This document shows positions 33,820 to 44,849 of a stretch of 64,000 bases of DNA, piece after piece; position 1 is the first letter of the stretch, and each line of letters starts with the position of its first letter. Both the position numbers and the translations under genes were made by a program. This stretch comes from Maratus speciosus. Taxonomy: Eukaryota > Arthropoda > Arachnida > Araneae > Salticidae. Below the pieces are notes generated by a model. The model saw only the letters and a program-made list of their open reading frames with translations. It was not told the DNA's origin and did not search any database. Where the stretch lies: contig OZ010786.1 in NCBI GenBank assembly GCA_963932465.1, positions 597,607,038 to 597,671,037 of the forward strand. Reading direction: 5' to 3'.

Positions 33820-35085
33820 TAGGGGTGATTTCTTCCGAAATAAAAAAAAAATCTGTCATTAGTCCGAAAATTCGAACGTAAATATCACGAATTTCGACAA
33901 ATGTTCGCCGAAAAAACAATTTCGTCAATCGTTTGCAGTTAAAATAGCCAATTTCGTCAAAGGATCGTGAAAAAAAAGTGAATTTCGTCAAAAGATCGCG
34001 AAGAAAAAACTAAATTTTGTCGTAAGATCAAGAAGAAAACGTCAATTTCGTCAAAAGGCTGCGGAAAGATAGCAACTTTCGTAAAAGGCTGTCGGAAAAA
34101 TGCGGCTTCTGTCAAGTGATCGCGGTAAAAACACGAACTTCGTCAAAGGGCTACGGAAAAATAGCAACTTTCGTCAAAGGATAGCAGAAAAACGCAAATT
34201 TCATTAAAGGATCGCTGAAAAAACACTGATTTCGTCAAATGATCGCGGAAAGAACGCGAATTTTATCGAAGGATCGCTAAAAAATGAGATTTTCTTCAGA
34301 AGATCGTGGAAAATAGGCGCATTTCGTCAAAAGATCGCGAAAATTTTGTCACAAGGTCGAAAAAAAAGCCCATTTCGTCAAAGGGCTGCCGAAAAATAGT
34401 AACTTTCCACAAAGGATGGCGGGAAAAGACGAGTTTCGTCAAATGATCGGGAAAAAACGTTAATTTTGACAAATGATAGAGGAAACAGCTCGAATTCTGT
34501 CAAAGGATTGCGGAAAAACGCGAATTTCGTCGAAAAATCTCGGGGGAAAAGCGAATTTCGCGCAAAGATCGCTAAAAAACTCTGATTTCGCTAAAAGATC
34601 GCGAAAAAATACGTATATCGTCAAAAGATCGCGGAGAAAACGCGAATTTTTTCAAAGGATCGGCGGAAAAAACGCAAATTTCGTCAAAAGATCGCGAAAA
34701 AAACGTGAACATCGTTGAAAGATCGCGAATATCATCGAAAGATTGCGAAAAAAACGCGAACATCATCGAAAGATCGCGAAAAGACACGAACATCGCCGAT
34801 AGATCGCGAAAAAACCGCAAACATCGTCGAAAGATCGCGAAAAAAACGCGAACATCGTCGAATGATCGCGGTAAAAAAGGCGGATATCGTCAAAGGATCG
34901 CGATAAAAAAAAAAGCGGATATCGTCAAAAGGCCGCGAAAAAAACTTGAACATCGTCGAAAGATCGCGAAAAAACGCGCATTTCGTGAAAGGATCGAGGG
35001 GAAAAAGGTGAATTCCGTCAAAGAATCGCAGAAAAAATTTGCTGCAACATTGATGTTTACACTTGATTTTTTTTACAGCTGAGTG
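33820..35085. mobile_element. hAT-type element with array 2, reverse relative of 30927-31682
   Basis: Starts TAGGGGTGATTTCTTCC followed by GTCCGAAAATTCGAACG, matching the inverted right end of the 30927 element. The other side (AATTTGCTGCAACATT to TTTTTTTACAGCTGAG) matches its left end. The last ~14 bp are degraded, so the right boundary is approximate. Confidence 0.6.
33890..35040 (+). repeat. Degenerate minisatellite array 2
   Basis: About 35 units of 31-34 bp, consensus near GCGAATTTCGTCAAAGGATC then GCGGAAAAAAC. Variants group in blocks: CATCGTCGAAAGATCGCG dominates 34705-34860. Several open frames on both strands arise only from this periodicity. Confidence 0.9.
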
Positions 35086-35609
35086 GCAGATTTTGAGTGA
35101 AAGTATGTTAAATTTTGAATTGCACAACTAGCTAAGATTGCTAAATAAAACATAGTATTAGAATTACTTATAGTATTTCCATGAATTACTCAAATTTGAT
35201 TTTCTAAGAATTTCAATCTGTTCCAATAACAGCTTTTATTGCTAAAAATTTAGATTTTTGCTGCTACAAAAATGGATTTTACTGCTACAAAATTAGATTT
35301 TTGCTGCTTCAAAGTGGCTTTAGTGCACTTTCATTCCTGTATTATCACATCTATATATAATTTTTGATATTATCCCATTGTATCAATCTTTTCAAAAATT
35401 TTAGAAATTGGTGTTCATATGTTATTTTTACTGTTATTCTGTTTTCTAACTTCACAGAAGTTTTGACAAATTTTATGAAAGATTTTTCAGATAGTGGTGA
35501 TAAAAATTTTGAGGACAAAGGTAAATTATTTTAAGAAGTACTATCCTTTTATGTTAATCACAAATATTAGGAGGGGGGGGGGGGGGAGTGCATGAGGGAT
35601 TCGAAAGAG

Positions 35610-35835
35610 GGCGTTTATCCTTAAGGGTGAATTCCGATCCAAACTGGTTATTTTCTGATTCATTTTTACTCTCAAACGCATCAAACTGGGAAATTCTCTT
35701 ATATAGAAACTACATAATGTGCCGTGCTTCTCGATTTTCTAATAAAGCCAGAAAATATTGTAACAAATGCTGTCAAAGTAGGCGTTTTGAACCGAATTTT
35801 CGGAAGCGGGAGATCTGGGAATGTAAAAAATTGTC
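35610..35835. repeat. Family F fragment
   Basis: TGTCAAAGTAGGCGTTTTGAACCGAATTT and upstream CTCAAACGCATCAAACTGG align with the middle of the F elements; the TTAA ends are missing. Confidence 0.5.
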
Positions 35836-36345
35836 ATACTGAGAAAATAATTGTTTAAAAATCAAACTCTAATGAATTGAGTGAAAAATGAAATCACACG
35901 GCCTCTTATACATCTCTTCAAAAATCACCTCAGCAAGTTTCATGTTTTTACTTTTAAAAATGAGTCTGAAAATGTCTCAGAAATTTTCGAGCTGTTGAGG
36001 GTGGAAAAATATTTTTTCGAATACACCCTTAAGTTCTGCAGACTGTTTTTGAAGTTTCTACTTGTGTTGCAGACTGCAGAAAAAAATTCTGCTCCTGGGT
36101 GTAGCAGTCCAGTAACGATGTCTGCAGACCAGTAAACTCTGATGTTTACTGGTCCTTGGGATCAGTGATTTTTTTAAATCAATTCTACCGCTGAAAATAG
36201 TCAGGGTTGCAAAATCGCTAAAAAAAATGTCGGTCATAACAAAAAAGATGACAGACGATCAAGGGAGAATATGCAAGGGATATTCAAAAACTCATTCAAT
36301 TTCATTATAAAAATTAATATAAGGTTAACAGATAATATTAAAAAT

Positions 36346-36530
36346 TCAAAACAATATTCTTGTATTTAATAACATTTGTTATAATACTTGTCCCCAAGCA
36401 GCATTAGCGATAAATACAAAATATTATTTTGTCTTCAAAAACATCGGTAAATTAGAAAAATTTTGGTTAAAAAAAAAAAATAAAATAAAAAAATAAAGAT
36501 CTATTCAATCTATCTTTTAACATGCTTTTA
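36346..36530. repeat. Direct repeat paired with 40347-40520
   Basis: Both begin AATTCAAAACAATATTCTTG and run about 170 bp with few differences; they flank the element C region. Confidence 0.8.
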
Positions 36531-37084
36531 CAAACAAAATACCAAAGTTCTCCAAATGTTATTTTATGAAAAAAGAGAGAGCGAGAGAGATGGGGGAGGG
36601 GGAAGAGAAATTTGTAAAAAGCAAATAGTATAAAATTTTGTAATGATAATGATTCTGAGATTCATATAAATATTAAAATTGATCTAAGTCCAATCAAAAA
36701 CAATGATATTTTCAAAACAAAATACCAACATTTTCCAAACGTTATTTCTAAAAAAAGAGAGGGGAAAGGGAATTTGTAAAAAGCAAATAGTAAAAAAATC
36801 AGGGTTGTCTCGGTTTTAACCATGGTGGTTTTAACCAGCGGTTTAAACCGGTTTTAACCGTCCTGGTCAAAATCAATTTTGACCATTTTGACCACTGAAA
36901 TTGACTATTCAATTTATTTACTACTAATCAAATATATTTTACTAGCATATGTTAAAAACAAAGTTAACATTTGTTAAAAATGTCATAATATAAGTAACAT
37001 AACACCAGCAAATACCAAATTTAAAAAAGCCATAACATAAATTACAACACCAAGATACAACACAAATGTTTTAATTATTTTTTA

Positions 37085-37450
37085 TACACAAGCTCTTTTA
37101 TCGAGACTGTATCATTTTAGAATAAGTTTCAAGATCTTTTTCTTTTAGCAATCTTAACCATTCGTCGCATGCATCAGATATAGTAGCATCTTCTTTTTTA
37201 AGTTTATCTAAAGCAAGGGAAATAGGCTTAAGTTGATTTTATAAATGTTTTACTTCTTTGTATACGTTGTTAATGATTTTAACAATGTTATCAATATTAT
37301 CTTCATGCTCATCTGCAATTTTTCATTTCAATAACATGCTTCATTATTGAATTAACTTTGTTTGTGTTTGTAATATCTTGTCCTACAAGATTCAAGTAAT
37401 GTGCAGCACCAGACTTAGATAAAATGCAAAACTGTCTGCGAACTCAAATA
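37085..37450 (-). pseudogene. hAT transposase remnant
   Basis: Minus-strand pieces read LSKSGAAHYLNLVGQDITN and ALDKLKKEDATISDACDEWL. AAHxLNLxGQD and PxALAxDKLQ..xATIAD.CxEWL are typical of hAT-family transposases (region before the C-terminal dimerisation domain). Several stops and frameshifts separate them. It lies inside element C, in keeping with its hAT ends. Confidence 0.65.
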
Positions 37451-37469
37451 ATTTCTTAAAAATTTTCTG

Positions 37470-38100
37470 CAAAAAAACACCACGCCCCTCCTGAGTCCTA
37501 CATCACTGCTAACAGCAAAAATGAAAAAGTCCTCTTTCCAATCCCTCGCATTACATTACATGCACTCAACTGGGGGGTTCTGAATTAAACTTTATTGAAA
37601 AGAGGATAATATTTACTAAGATATTAAAACTGAATTGCCCTTTCGAATGTAAAAAAAATTGCCGCAAATCGCAGAGAAACGCTAAACAAGCGCATAAACA
37701 ATCGCAAAACTTTCCAACCAAATAAACTTTATTTAAAAGAGATCAACATTTAACATTTACTTTTTAACACAAAATTTATTTTTAATCTGTTAAATTAATG
37801 TGCAAAGCCTAAAATAATCTACAGCACCTGCTTCAGTGCTACACTGTTTCTGCTACCGGCCCTAGCAGGAGAAAAAAAAAGCATCGTACCTGCCGTTCCG
37901 GCATAAGCGCCATACTTACAATATTTTTAAGTTTTATAAATATATATGCCGCGGCACTTCTTCTAAAAAATACTGTACCATGGTACATGGCAAATAATTT
38001 CTAGATAACTTTTTTTTCCTCCAGTTGAAAAATAGTCTGCAGACCTTCTCAAGAGTCTGCGACGGGCCTCGCACTGATTCTCCCCCGGGGTCTTGATAAT
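37470..38100 (-). repeat. Element B-related fragment inside C
   Basis: 38028-38090 is an inverted match to the left end of element B (GTCTGCAGACCTTCTCAAGA, then TCTGCGACG). Similar AACTGTCTGC(G/A)AACT segments lie at about 37430 and 38140. The left boundary is a guess. Confidence 0.45.
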
Positions 38101-38339
38101 TTTTTTTAATGAAGAAATTTGTAAAAGAAACCATCAGAACTGTCTGCAAACTTTGAAAATTTTCTGCGAACAGCGTTCTCGTGTTCGTCTATATTATCTG
38201 ACTCTGTGCAGCACATCCATAAGAAATAAACAGTTCGTCTCTATATGCATTTTGAAAATCCTCTCATGCGTTTCATCTTGTTTTCATTGTCACTTACAAA
38301 ACTTCTTACTTTACAAGCAAACTAAACTTGTTTTCTACC

Positions 38340-39855
38340 CAGGGTTGGAAAAAAACCGGGTTTTTTTGTAAAAAACCAAAAAAACCGGTTTATTTGGTTT
38401 AAACCAGGTTTTTTTGGTTTAAACCGGGTTTTTTTAAATATAATTTCCTATTGTATACAGATGCATATCTGTTGATAAAATAAACATTTTTGGCTATTAT
38501 GTAAGTAATATAACTTCAGAAAATATTTAAATTAAATAATTACAATCAATTATATAGAAAATTGAAATCATTTCTAATTTAAACATTATTAGTAACACCT
38601 ATGTCTTATGTTCAAAGTAAACTGCTCTACGCAGTGAAACATTGATACCTTGCAAATCGTATGAAGAATCCTTTGATTAATAATATAATAATCAATCAAT
38701 AAATATTTGATGCAATTTCATGAATATAATATATTATTCTGTGGTTGTTATTATTATTATTTTTTTTTAATATCCAAATACTTCTGGTTATTTTGTTTTC
38801 TGAGTGATAACTCCCAGTGTCCAAGTCAACATTTTTGGCCATTAGATTCAGCAACTAACAGAAAAGATTGATTGGTATTACTGAAATGCTATAAATAGCA
38901 TTCAATTTTTGCAAGCTGTGTTGTTCAATTTGATATCTTAAGCTACTCTTTTAAATTCTTTAAGGATAATCTTCCCCAATCCCAATCCAGAAAATTTTCT
39001 TTTACAAGGCTGTTCTCAAATCCAAAAAGGCAACTTCCTGACATAAGTTTTAATTTATTTTTGTGCGAAAATGATCGAAACTAGCTGGTGTTGTTGTTCA
39101 GAAACTATGTAATTGAGCTGTTTTTTCCATTTTTTTGCTAACTCAATAGATCTTTCAAAAAATAGTCAAAGTGGGCGTTTTGAACTGAATTTCCTCGCAA
39201 AGGGAGAAAAAGCTCTCAAGAGCAGGCGAAAAACGGGTTTGTCACGTGATCGAATTTGCTGATAACTCAATAGGTAATCGATTGATCAAAAGATGGAAAA
39301 AACAGTTCAATTCCAAATCGCTTCTGTGGCCAGGCTTTCCAATTTTATACCTTTCCGTTAAAAAATGAATTTGTAAATATGTCAAAACGTTTTGCGCTTG
39401 TTGAGCAGAGCAGTTAAGAACAGCCTTAACCAAAATCTTAAAGATCATTGTATTTTGTTATTAACTGCTGTAAATAATCTGCATTTTTTAAATGAAAATA
39501 TTTTATGCTAAATATTGAATAATATTTATCTATTTTATCTTTTCTAATTTCACATGTTTTAAGGAAAATCTTTAGAGTACCAGATATGTTCATCAGCACA
39601 TGCTAATTTTCCTTCTACATGCATAGAAACATGACCTAGGCTCATTATGTCTCATGTTGACTGCTGAGATGAAGTGTTAAAAGTAGAAATTACTTCTATC
39701 TATAATTTAAAACAATTAAATTACAAACAAGAGAAAATATTATATTAGACTTTTTCTAAAAAAACCAAATGGTTTTTTTGACAAAAAAACCAATTGGTTT
39801 AAACCGTGGTTTAAACCATGGTTAAAACCACTTGGTTTAAACCGTGCCAACCCTG
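38340..39855 (+). mobile_element. hAT-type element D nested in C
   Basis: Ends CAGGGTTGGAAAAAAACC and GTGCCAACCCTG; TTCTACC on both flanks (38333-38339 and 39856-39862). Subterminal runs of AACCGGTTT/GGTTTAAACC. It is the reverse-orientation relative of 27587-30007. Family F copy 39008-39425 is inserted in it. Confidence 0.78.
39008..39425 (+). mobile_element. TTAA MITE family F, copy 2
   Basis: Starts GGCTGTTCTCAAATCC and ends GAACAGCC next to TTAA (39426-39429); the left TTAA has decayed (ACAA). The D' relative near 29420 is uninterrupted at the same point, an empty site. Confidence 0.8.
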
Positions 39856-40346
39856 TTCTACCTCTTCTTTAGCATCAGCTGCTAGTTTTAAACAATACTG
39901 GGCAGATTTCTTAGATGCTCCTGTATCAACAGCTGAAAGGAAGAACGATTTTTTTTCCCTGTTGATACACTATTAACAATGATAGGGCAATTATGGATCT
40001 AGCTTTCTTATTGTATTGCATAAGCATATTTTACTAATGAGCCTCCTTAACTTATCAGTGTATTATTTTTTTAACTGCCTGTTACTTTTATTACTTATTA
40101 AGTTACTTTTAATTGCAAAGAAAAAATAATTATTAAAATTAAGACCATTTTTAACAGTTTTGACCATTTCTGACCACTTTTGACCAATTTTGGACGGTTA
40201 AAACCACTTTTACTTTTATCCAGTGTCCTGGTCAAAATCAATTTTGACCGGTTAAAATTACAACCCTGAAAAAAATAAAAAAAAATTGTGCATGCATGTG
40301 GCAGTAAGTAAAAAATACTGCATGTATGAGCACTGCATGCCCATAA

Positions 40347-40520
40347 AGCAAAAATTCAAAACAATATTCTTGTATTTAATAACATTTGTTAATGCTTGTC
40401 CCCAAGCAGCATTAGCGATAAATACAAAATATTATTTTGTCTTCAAAAACATTGGTAAATTAGAAAAATTTCGGTTAAAAAAAAAAAAAAATCTATTCAA
40501 TATGTCTTTTAACATTCCGA
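40347..40520. repeat. Direct repeat paired with 36346-36530
   Basis: Same sequence and orientation, here running straight into the partial A element. Confidence 0.8.
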
Positions 40521-40527
40521 TGAAGCA

Positions 40528-40927
40528 AGTAACTTTTTTCCCTCTCTGACAGGTAAACTTAAATTTTCCCATCCCTGACAAAAACCGCAACCAAACATTA
40601 CAATAAGCATAAAAACTTAGCCAGTTAAAATAAATAAACGGAAATAAAATACATAATTAATAATTTCAGTTTTTGTTAATGTACTACTTATTTAAATTTT
40701 AGCAAATTATAATTTTACAATTTATTATGCCGAAAATTTTGGGTAACTGAAAGGAAGTTTGGTTTATATTCTCGGAGGAGGAGAGGGGGGGGGGGGGTCA
40801 CTCAAAGTGTTAAAGGTACTTAATATAATTTTATGTAGACGGCCAGTGATGATGTCTGCGGACCAGTAAACTCTGATGTTTACTGGTCCTTGGGACCAGT
40901 GACTTTTTTTAATCATTTCTACCGCTG
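40528..40927. mobile_element. Element A, copy 2, left end missing
   Basis: Matches 33246-33560 and then 36102-36193, ending CTACCGCTG. It shows element A without element B. The sequence just outside (40928-40972, TTTGTGCATTT...AAAAGGTTTTAGCTTAT) is an inverted copy of 32866-32907. Confidence 0.7.
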
Positions 40928-41469
40928 TGTTTGTGCATTTGGAGATTTTAAAAGGTTTTAGCTTATCTATTTTCTATTACTACTCCATTAAAAATATTCA
41001 AATATTTCAAAAAAATTGAAGAATATATAAATTTATTAAATGAAGCCGGCTCATAGAATCTTCATTAAGATTTTCACTGAAAAACTGCATAAACTTTGAA
41101 ACATTATTTTCTGTTTAATGATTGATTTGATTAAGGGTGTCAATAATAATCCAGATTATAAAACATGCAAGAGGGAGTTTTGAAAAAACAAAATAATGCT
41201 AAAAGTTTATTGGTTATTTTTTTTATAAACCAAAAACATTAAAGCGTGTCTACTACTGGCACATCTACCCTACATATTATTCAATCAGGAAGAAATTAAA
41301 TACATGACAAATGCTAAAGTCAAATGTTATATGGTATTAAAATATCTTACAGAAACAACATGCATACATTTATACACTTAATAATTTCCAGTACGTATGA
41401 AAACATGTGCAACAGTACAGAATCAAATCAATTTCGAAGCTTTTTATCAGCAATTTTTTTTTTTGTGCC

Positions 41470-42590
41470 TAGGGATGCACCGAATATTCGGCCTACATGT
41501 GAAGTGAATACCGAATATTTGGCTCATCGAATACTTTTATATTTCAAAGTTTATAGCCATTAAAATGTTAAATTTTAAAACAATTTTAGATAATATTTAA
41601 AACAGAAACTTTTATTTTAATAAAGAGCTTTTTTCAAGTAAACTTGGTACTTTTCGGTTAGCTGGCCGGCAGTATTATGTATACATAAATATGTATACAT
41701 ACATATTTATATACATATATACTATGTGTGTGTATATATAAAACATATGCATAGATATATAATGTATATATACATGTATGTATGTATATATATATATATA
41801 TATAACACTGGCGCCCAGCTAACCGAAAAGTACCGTAAACTTTATGCTGAAAAAAATCTGTTTTGAGTTATTCAAGAAGAGGATAGTTATAAACCTTTTT
41901 TAATTAGTAAAATTTTAAATTTCACGGCTTCTTCTGAGAATTAAAACAGATGAATAAAATTTTCTTAAATTCTAAAAGAAACATTTTAAAATCAAAGAGA
42001 AATTGTGAAAATATTGTGCAGGATCATATATTATTTGTTGGTCAGGAAGAGACTAAAGTAAAAGTAAATAAATAATACAATGTATTCAAATTTTATATGG
42101 TGGCAACTTAACAAGAATAACTGTTCTACTCCCTTTGATTAAGCAAGGAAGTTTTTTAATGCATTCTACATCAGTGTCTGGAGTGGGAAATCCTTTTCAG
42201 AGATTGTAAACGTTGTTCTGAAAATCTTAGAAAGAAACAGATTATTTACGGGAAAATATTCAGAAACTTGCATCTGTACATAATTAATTCCTATGAAAAT
42301 CCTTGTGATTGGTTAATTTTCTTAAATAATACTTAACAAACAGCAAATAAATAATGTAAAATCATTCTCTTTTATTTAAATATGATTCTGTTTCTAATTA
42401 TTCTGAATATCTTTTTAAGTTGACTCTTAAACTTAGAAGTTGTATACGGTTTTTAATAAAATGTTTAAAAAGTTTTTTTAGCCGAATACTTCGATATTCG
42501 GCATACCGAATAGCTTGATAATCGGCCAAACCGAATATTCGGTAACATGGCCGAATACCGAATAGATACCGAATATTCGGTGCATCTCTA
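41470..42590. mobile_element. hAT-type element family E, copy 2
   Basis: Left end TAGGGATGCACCGAATATTC and right end GAATATTCGGTGCATCTCTA; the body aligns with copy 1 in the same orientation apart from the MITE at 41646-41834. No clear flanking duplication. Confidence 0.8.
41646..41834. mobile_element. MITE with perfect 20-bp TIR and 8-bp duplication
   Basis: Ends GGTACTTTTCGGTTAGCTGG and its exact complement; GTAAACTT on both sides (41638-41645, 41835-41842). Copy 1 of family E has a single GTAAACTT at the same point (31914-31921). The centre is a (TA/TATG) microsatellite. The 8-bp duplication fits hAT, P or Merlin types; the ends do not decide. Confidence 0.88.
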
Positions 42591-42599
42591 TTTATAACA

Positions 42600-43250
42600 T
42601 TAATATTTATTTTAATTCATTAATAAGGAAGATTAAGAACTAGAATAATTCATTATTTGGCTGAGATAAATACAAAAGAATACAGAATATTTGTGAGATT
42701 AAACTCTATGGGTACGGTTATTTTCGGAGAATAACTAAATATGAGAAAAAAATTCTCTTATTTTCATTCTATTAAACGTATTTATATAAAAATCGTAATG
42801 CACATTATTTTAAACTTCATAATATGCTATCAATATAAAAACAGAATACTGAATTTCAAATCATAAAGGGAAAATCTTGTTTGTTTCATTTACTGCTTTT
42901 AACAAATGTTGCAACTAACTTTAAGAGGGAAGGGGGCGGGGAATCTAAATAAAAATTGGATTTCATAAACGAAGTGAAAATTTAAGCGCCAAATAAACAT
43001 TAAGTTGATTACGTGGGTTTCATAGTCTAACGATTGAAATTATCATTTTTATATGAAAAATAAAGCATTATATATCAAAATTAGTAGTCAAAATAACAGA
43101 AAGAACAAATGAAGACAAAAACATTAATGTTACAATCATCAAAATGCCGAATGTGAAACATCGTGTATAGCTAACCCTAATCTTAAGACAACTTACAGAA
43201 ATTGTGAAAACAATAAAAATATGGGGAAAAATTTCGACAACAACAAAATG
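42600..43250. other. Putative first intron, nothing recognised
   Basis: AT-rich; I searched the minus strand for the rest of the SAM domain and did not find it. Confidence 0.45.
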
Positions 43251-43261
43251 AATGAACTTAC

Positions 43262-43328
43262 TTTCAAAATTGTCGACGAATTCTTCCAAATTCCACTGCC
43301 GAAGTCTTTCGTTAACGTGATCGTCCAT
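43262..43328 (-). CDS. Putative first coding exon, SAM-like domain start
   Basis: Minus-strand ATG at 43328 begins MDDHVNERLRQWNLEEF and runs 22 codons plus one base to the donor-like GAAA/GTAAGT (43261-43256). WxLxxxVxxF after a short acidic-basic start is how a SAM domain, and the expanded animal SAM-family proteins, begin. It is the GC-richest part of the vicinity and lies 380 bp inside the right CACTA terminus. The phase (1) does not fit directly onto 30659-30482 (a TGA results), so at least one exon between them is unseen or lost. Confidence 0.4.
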
Positions 43329-43674
43329 TTGCAACCTTGAGTAGAGCAGCAACAACAACAACAAAAAAACCTCTACGCTTCCGCTTCTGCGATCTCACCT
43401 TACGACGGTTTTTAAATGTTCTTCCGCGGACACAATAAAAATGTAGTTCGCCACGTTTCATGTAATAAAATATTACTGACAGGAGCGCTTCATTCGAAAT
43501 CATAAGAAATAGTGATTAATGTTAATAAATTGAACTACCTTGGTGAAATTTACCCCATTTAACGAATAAAAAGTAATTTTGTTTGAAACTGAGTATGGCT
43601 GGTATTTTAAAATTGAAAGCATTGGGTTTTCATATTTGAAACAAAAAGTTTCAAAATAAAATGAAAACATCGAT

Positions 43675-43708
43675 TTACTCAGATTTGAAAGCGTCATTTT
43701 TCTCAGTG
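43675..43708 (-). repeat. Right terminal inverted repeat of the CACTA element
   Basis: Inverted it reads CACTGAGAAAAATGACGCTT then TCAAATCTGAGTAAA; TA follows at 43709-43710. Confidence 0.65.
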
Positions 43709-43869
43709 TATGGGATTTGTACCAGGGATCTCATGAAAAGGAAGCGAGAACATTATCGTCGAGTAAAAGGCCCAGCCAATTACTCTAAGCTAGTAACTCG
43801 CTTTATACTGATCAAGTGAGATGAGATTGCTACAATATTACACTATTTTAAATATGTTGAAATTTATGT

Positions 43870-44420
43870 ATATCGTATCTGAGACACAGCGCTTATTGTA
43901 GAAACTCGTGGATATAGAATTTACGGTTCATTTACAGAGGCGCACAAAGATATTTGGCTACAATATTGCGTATGAAGAATAATTTCTGGATGTGCGTTTT
44001 CAGTTGTGTTACGTGTATTAAAATTTGATTATTTGTTTTGCATATTACTTGGTGCGTATAAATTCTATAAATCATATACAGGGCTGCACAAAATATCTCA
44101 GGTGCGTTTCCATTTATTGAGGGAAATTGCTAAATAGAATTTTTCATCTGTGCTATGCGTTTAATTAAACAAACTTTTATCATAGTACGCAGTATACATG
44201 CAAATCTATAGATCATATGCTGAGCTGCACTAACAATTCGGATATTTTCCCAACTATTGATGTTAATTGTTGAGTTTCAAACTGCTTTATTCATTTTCTA
44301 AATTGTTTATTTAGACAACTTTTACTGTTATAAACTGTAAAGATTTATTAGAGTATTGGGAATGTGTTGAAAAGTGATACATAATCTACGCTGAACTCAG
44401 GATTTTTCGTTCTTGTTTTT
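43870..44420 (-). repeat. Dispersed repeat R1, minus copy
   Basis: Blocks such as CGTTTCCATTTATTG and CATATTACTTGGTGCGTA parallel 12760-12830. It leads without a gap into the repeat that includes 44345-46366. Confidence 0.6.
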
Positions 44421-44426
44421 TATTAA

Positions 44427-44845
44427 GGCTGTTCTCAAATCCAAAGGGTCAACTTTCTGACATAAGTTTTAATTCATTTTTGTTCGGAAACGCATGAAAC
44501 TAGAAGATGTTTTTATTCAGAAACGATGTCAACGAACTGTTTTTTCCGTTTTCTTGTAAACGCAATAGATCTTTCAGGAAATACTGTCAAAGTCGGCATT
44601 TTGAATTGAACTTCAGAAAGAAAGAAGAAAATTCAGTCAGAAAGGGGAGAAAAATGCCGTATCGCGTGATCAAAATCGCTTATAACTCAATAGGTCGTTT
44701 ATTGATCAAAAAATGGAAAACACAGTTCGATTCCAAATCAATGCCAGGGTCAAGCTTTCCAATTTTATATCTTTCTGTTAAAAAATGAATTTATAAATGT
44801 ACCAAAACGTTTTGCGTTTGTTGATCAGAGCAGTTGAGAACAGCC
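44427..44845 (+). mobile_element. TTAA MITE family F, copy 3
   Basis: GGCTGTTCTCAAATCC at the left, TTGAGAACAGCC at the right, TTAA at 44423-44426 and 44846-44849. The best-preserved copy, 419 bp. The right TTAA is shared with the next element. Confidence 0.88.
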
Positions 44846-44849
44846 TTAA

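Larger units (their letters stand above)
33563..36101. mobile_element. hAT-like element B inserted in A
   Basis: Left end CAGCCCGGGCGCAGAATC, right end ATTCTGCTCCTGGGTG (imperfect inverted repeat). The uninterrupted A copy reads TTTATGTAGACGG at the site; here GTAG remains on both sides. Its left part (GCGACG, GTCTGCAGAC) recurs reversed at 38035-38090. It contains the array-2 element and a family F fragment. Confidence 0.6.
33146..36193. mobile_element. hAT-like element A, copy 1, interrupted by element B
   Basis: Left end CAGCGTTCGAAATCC, right end inverted CAGCGGTAGAATTG; both ends carry GGTCC/GGACC repeats. The 33246-33560 interior and the 36102-36193 end match 40528-40927, which lacks element B. 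No clean 8-bp duplication is visible. Confidence 0.6.
36800..40268 (-). mobile_element. hAT element C, 3.47 kb, with nested elements
   Basis: Ends CAGGGTTGTCTCGGTTTTAA and TTAAAATTACAACCCTG, flanked by AAAAAAAT on both sides (36792-36799, 40269-40276; exact but low complexity). GGTTTTAACC and TTTTGACCA repeats fill both subterminal zones. It contains a decayed hAT transposase segment, a B-type fragment and element D. Confidence 0.75.
14893..43708 (-). mobile_element. Giant EnSpm/CACTA-type transposon, about 28.8 kb, full of nested insertions
   Basis: The left end begins CACTCTAAAAACGACGTTTT and the right end, read inward, begins CACTGAGAAAAATGACGCTT. With one single-base gap the first ~34 bp agree at about 28 positions. 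TA flanks both ends (14891-14892 and 43709-43710). CACT ends with a short target duplication, subterminal repeats, and an internal TNP2-like transposase on the minus strand all point to EnSpm/CACTA. A second minus-strand gene with a SAM-like start lies close to the right end. Much of the length is younger elements inserted later. The alternative is two unrelated end-like sequences; the internal transposase argues against that. Confidence 0.62.

Noticed and set aside
34473..35127. Open frames on both strands across array 2 (Lys/Arg-rich and Phe-rich)
   Set aside because: They are products of a 31-34-bp tandem repeat; they overlap each other on both strands and have no codon structure independent of the repeat.
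44507..44788. 93-codon frame within a family F element, partly shared with 35588-35842
   Set aside because: The F copies at 18382, 39008 and 58596 do not keep the frame, so it is a chance frame in a MITE.
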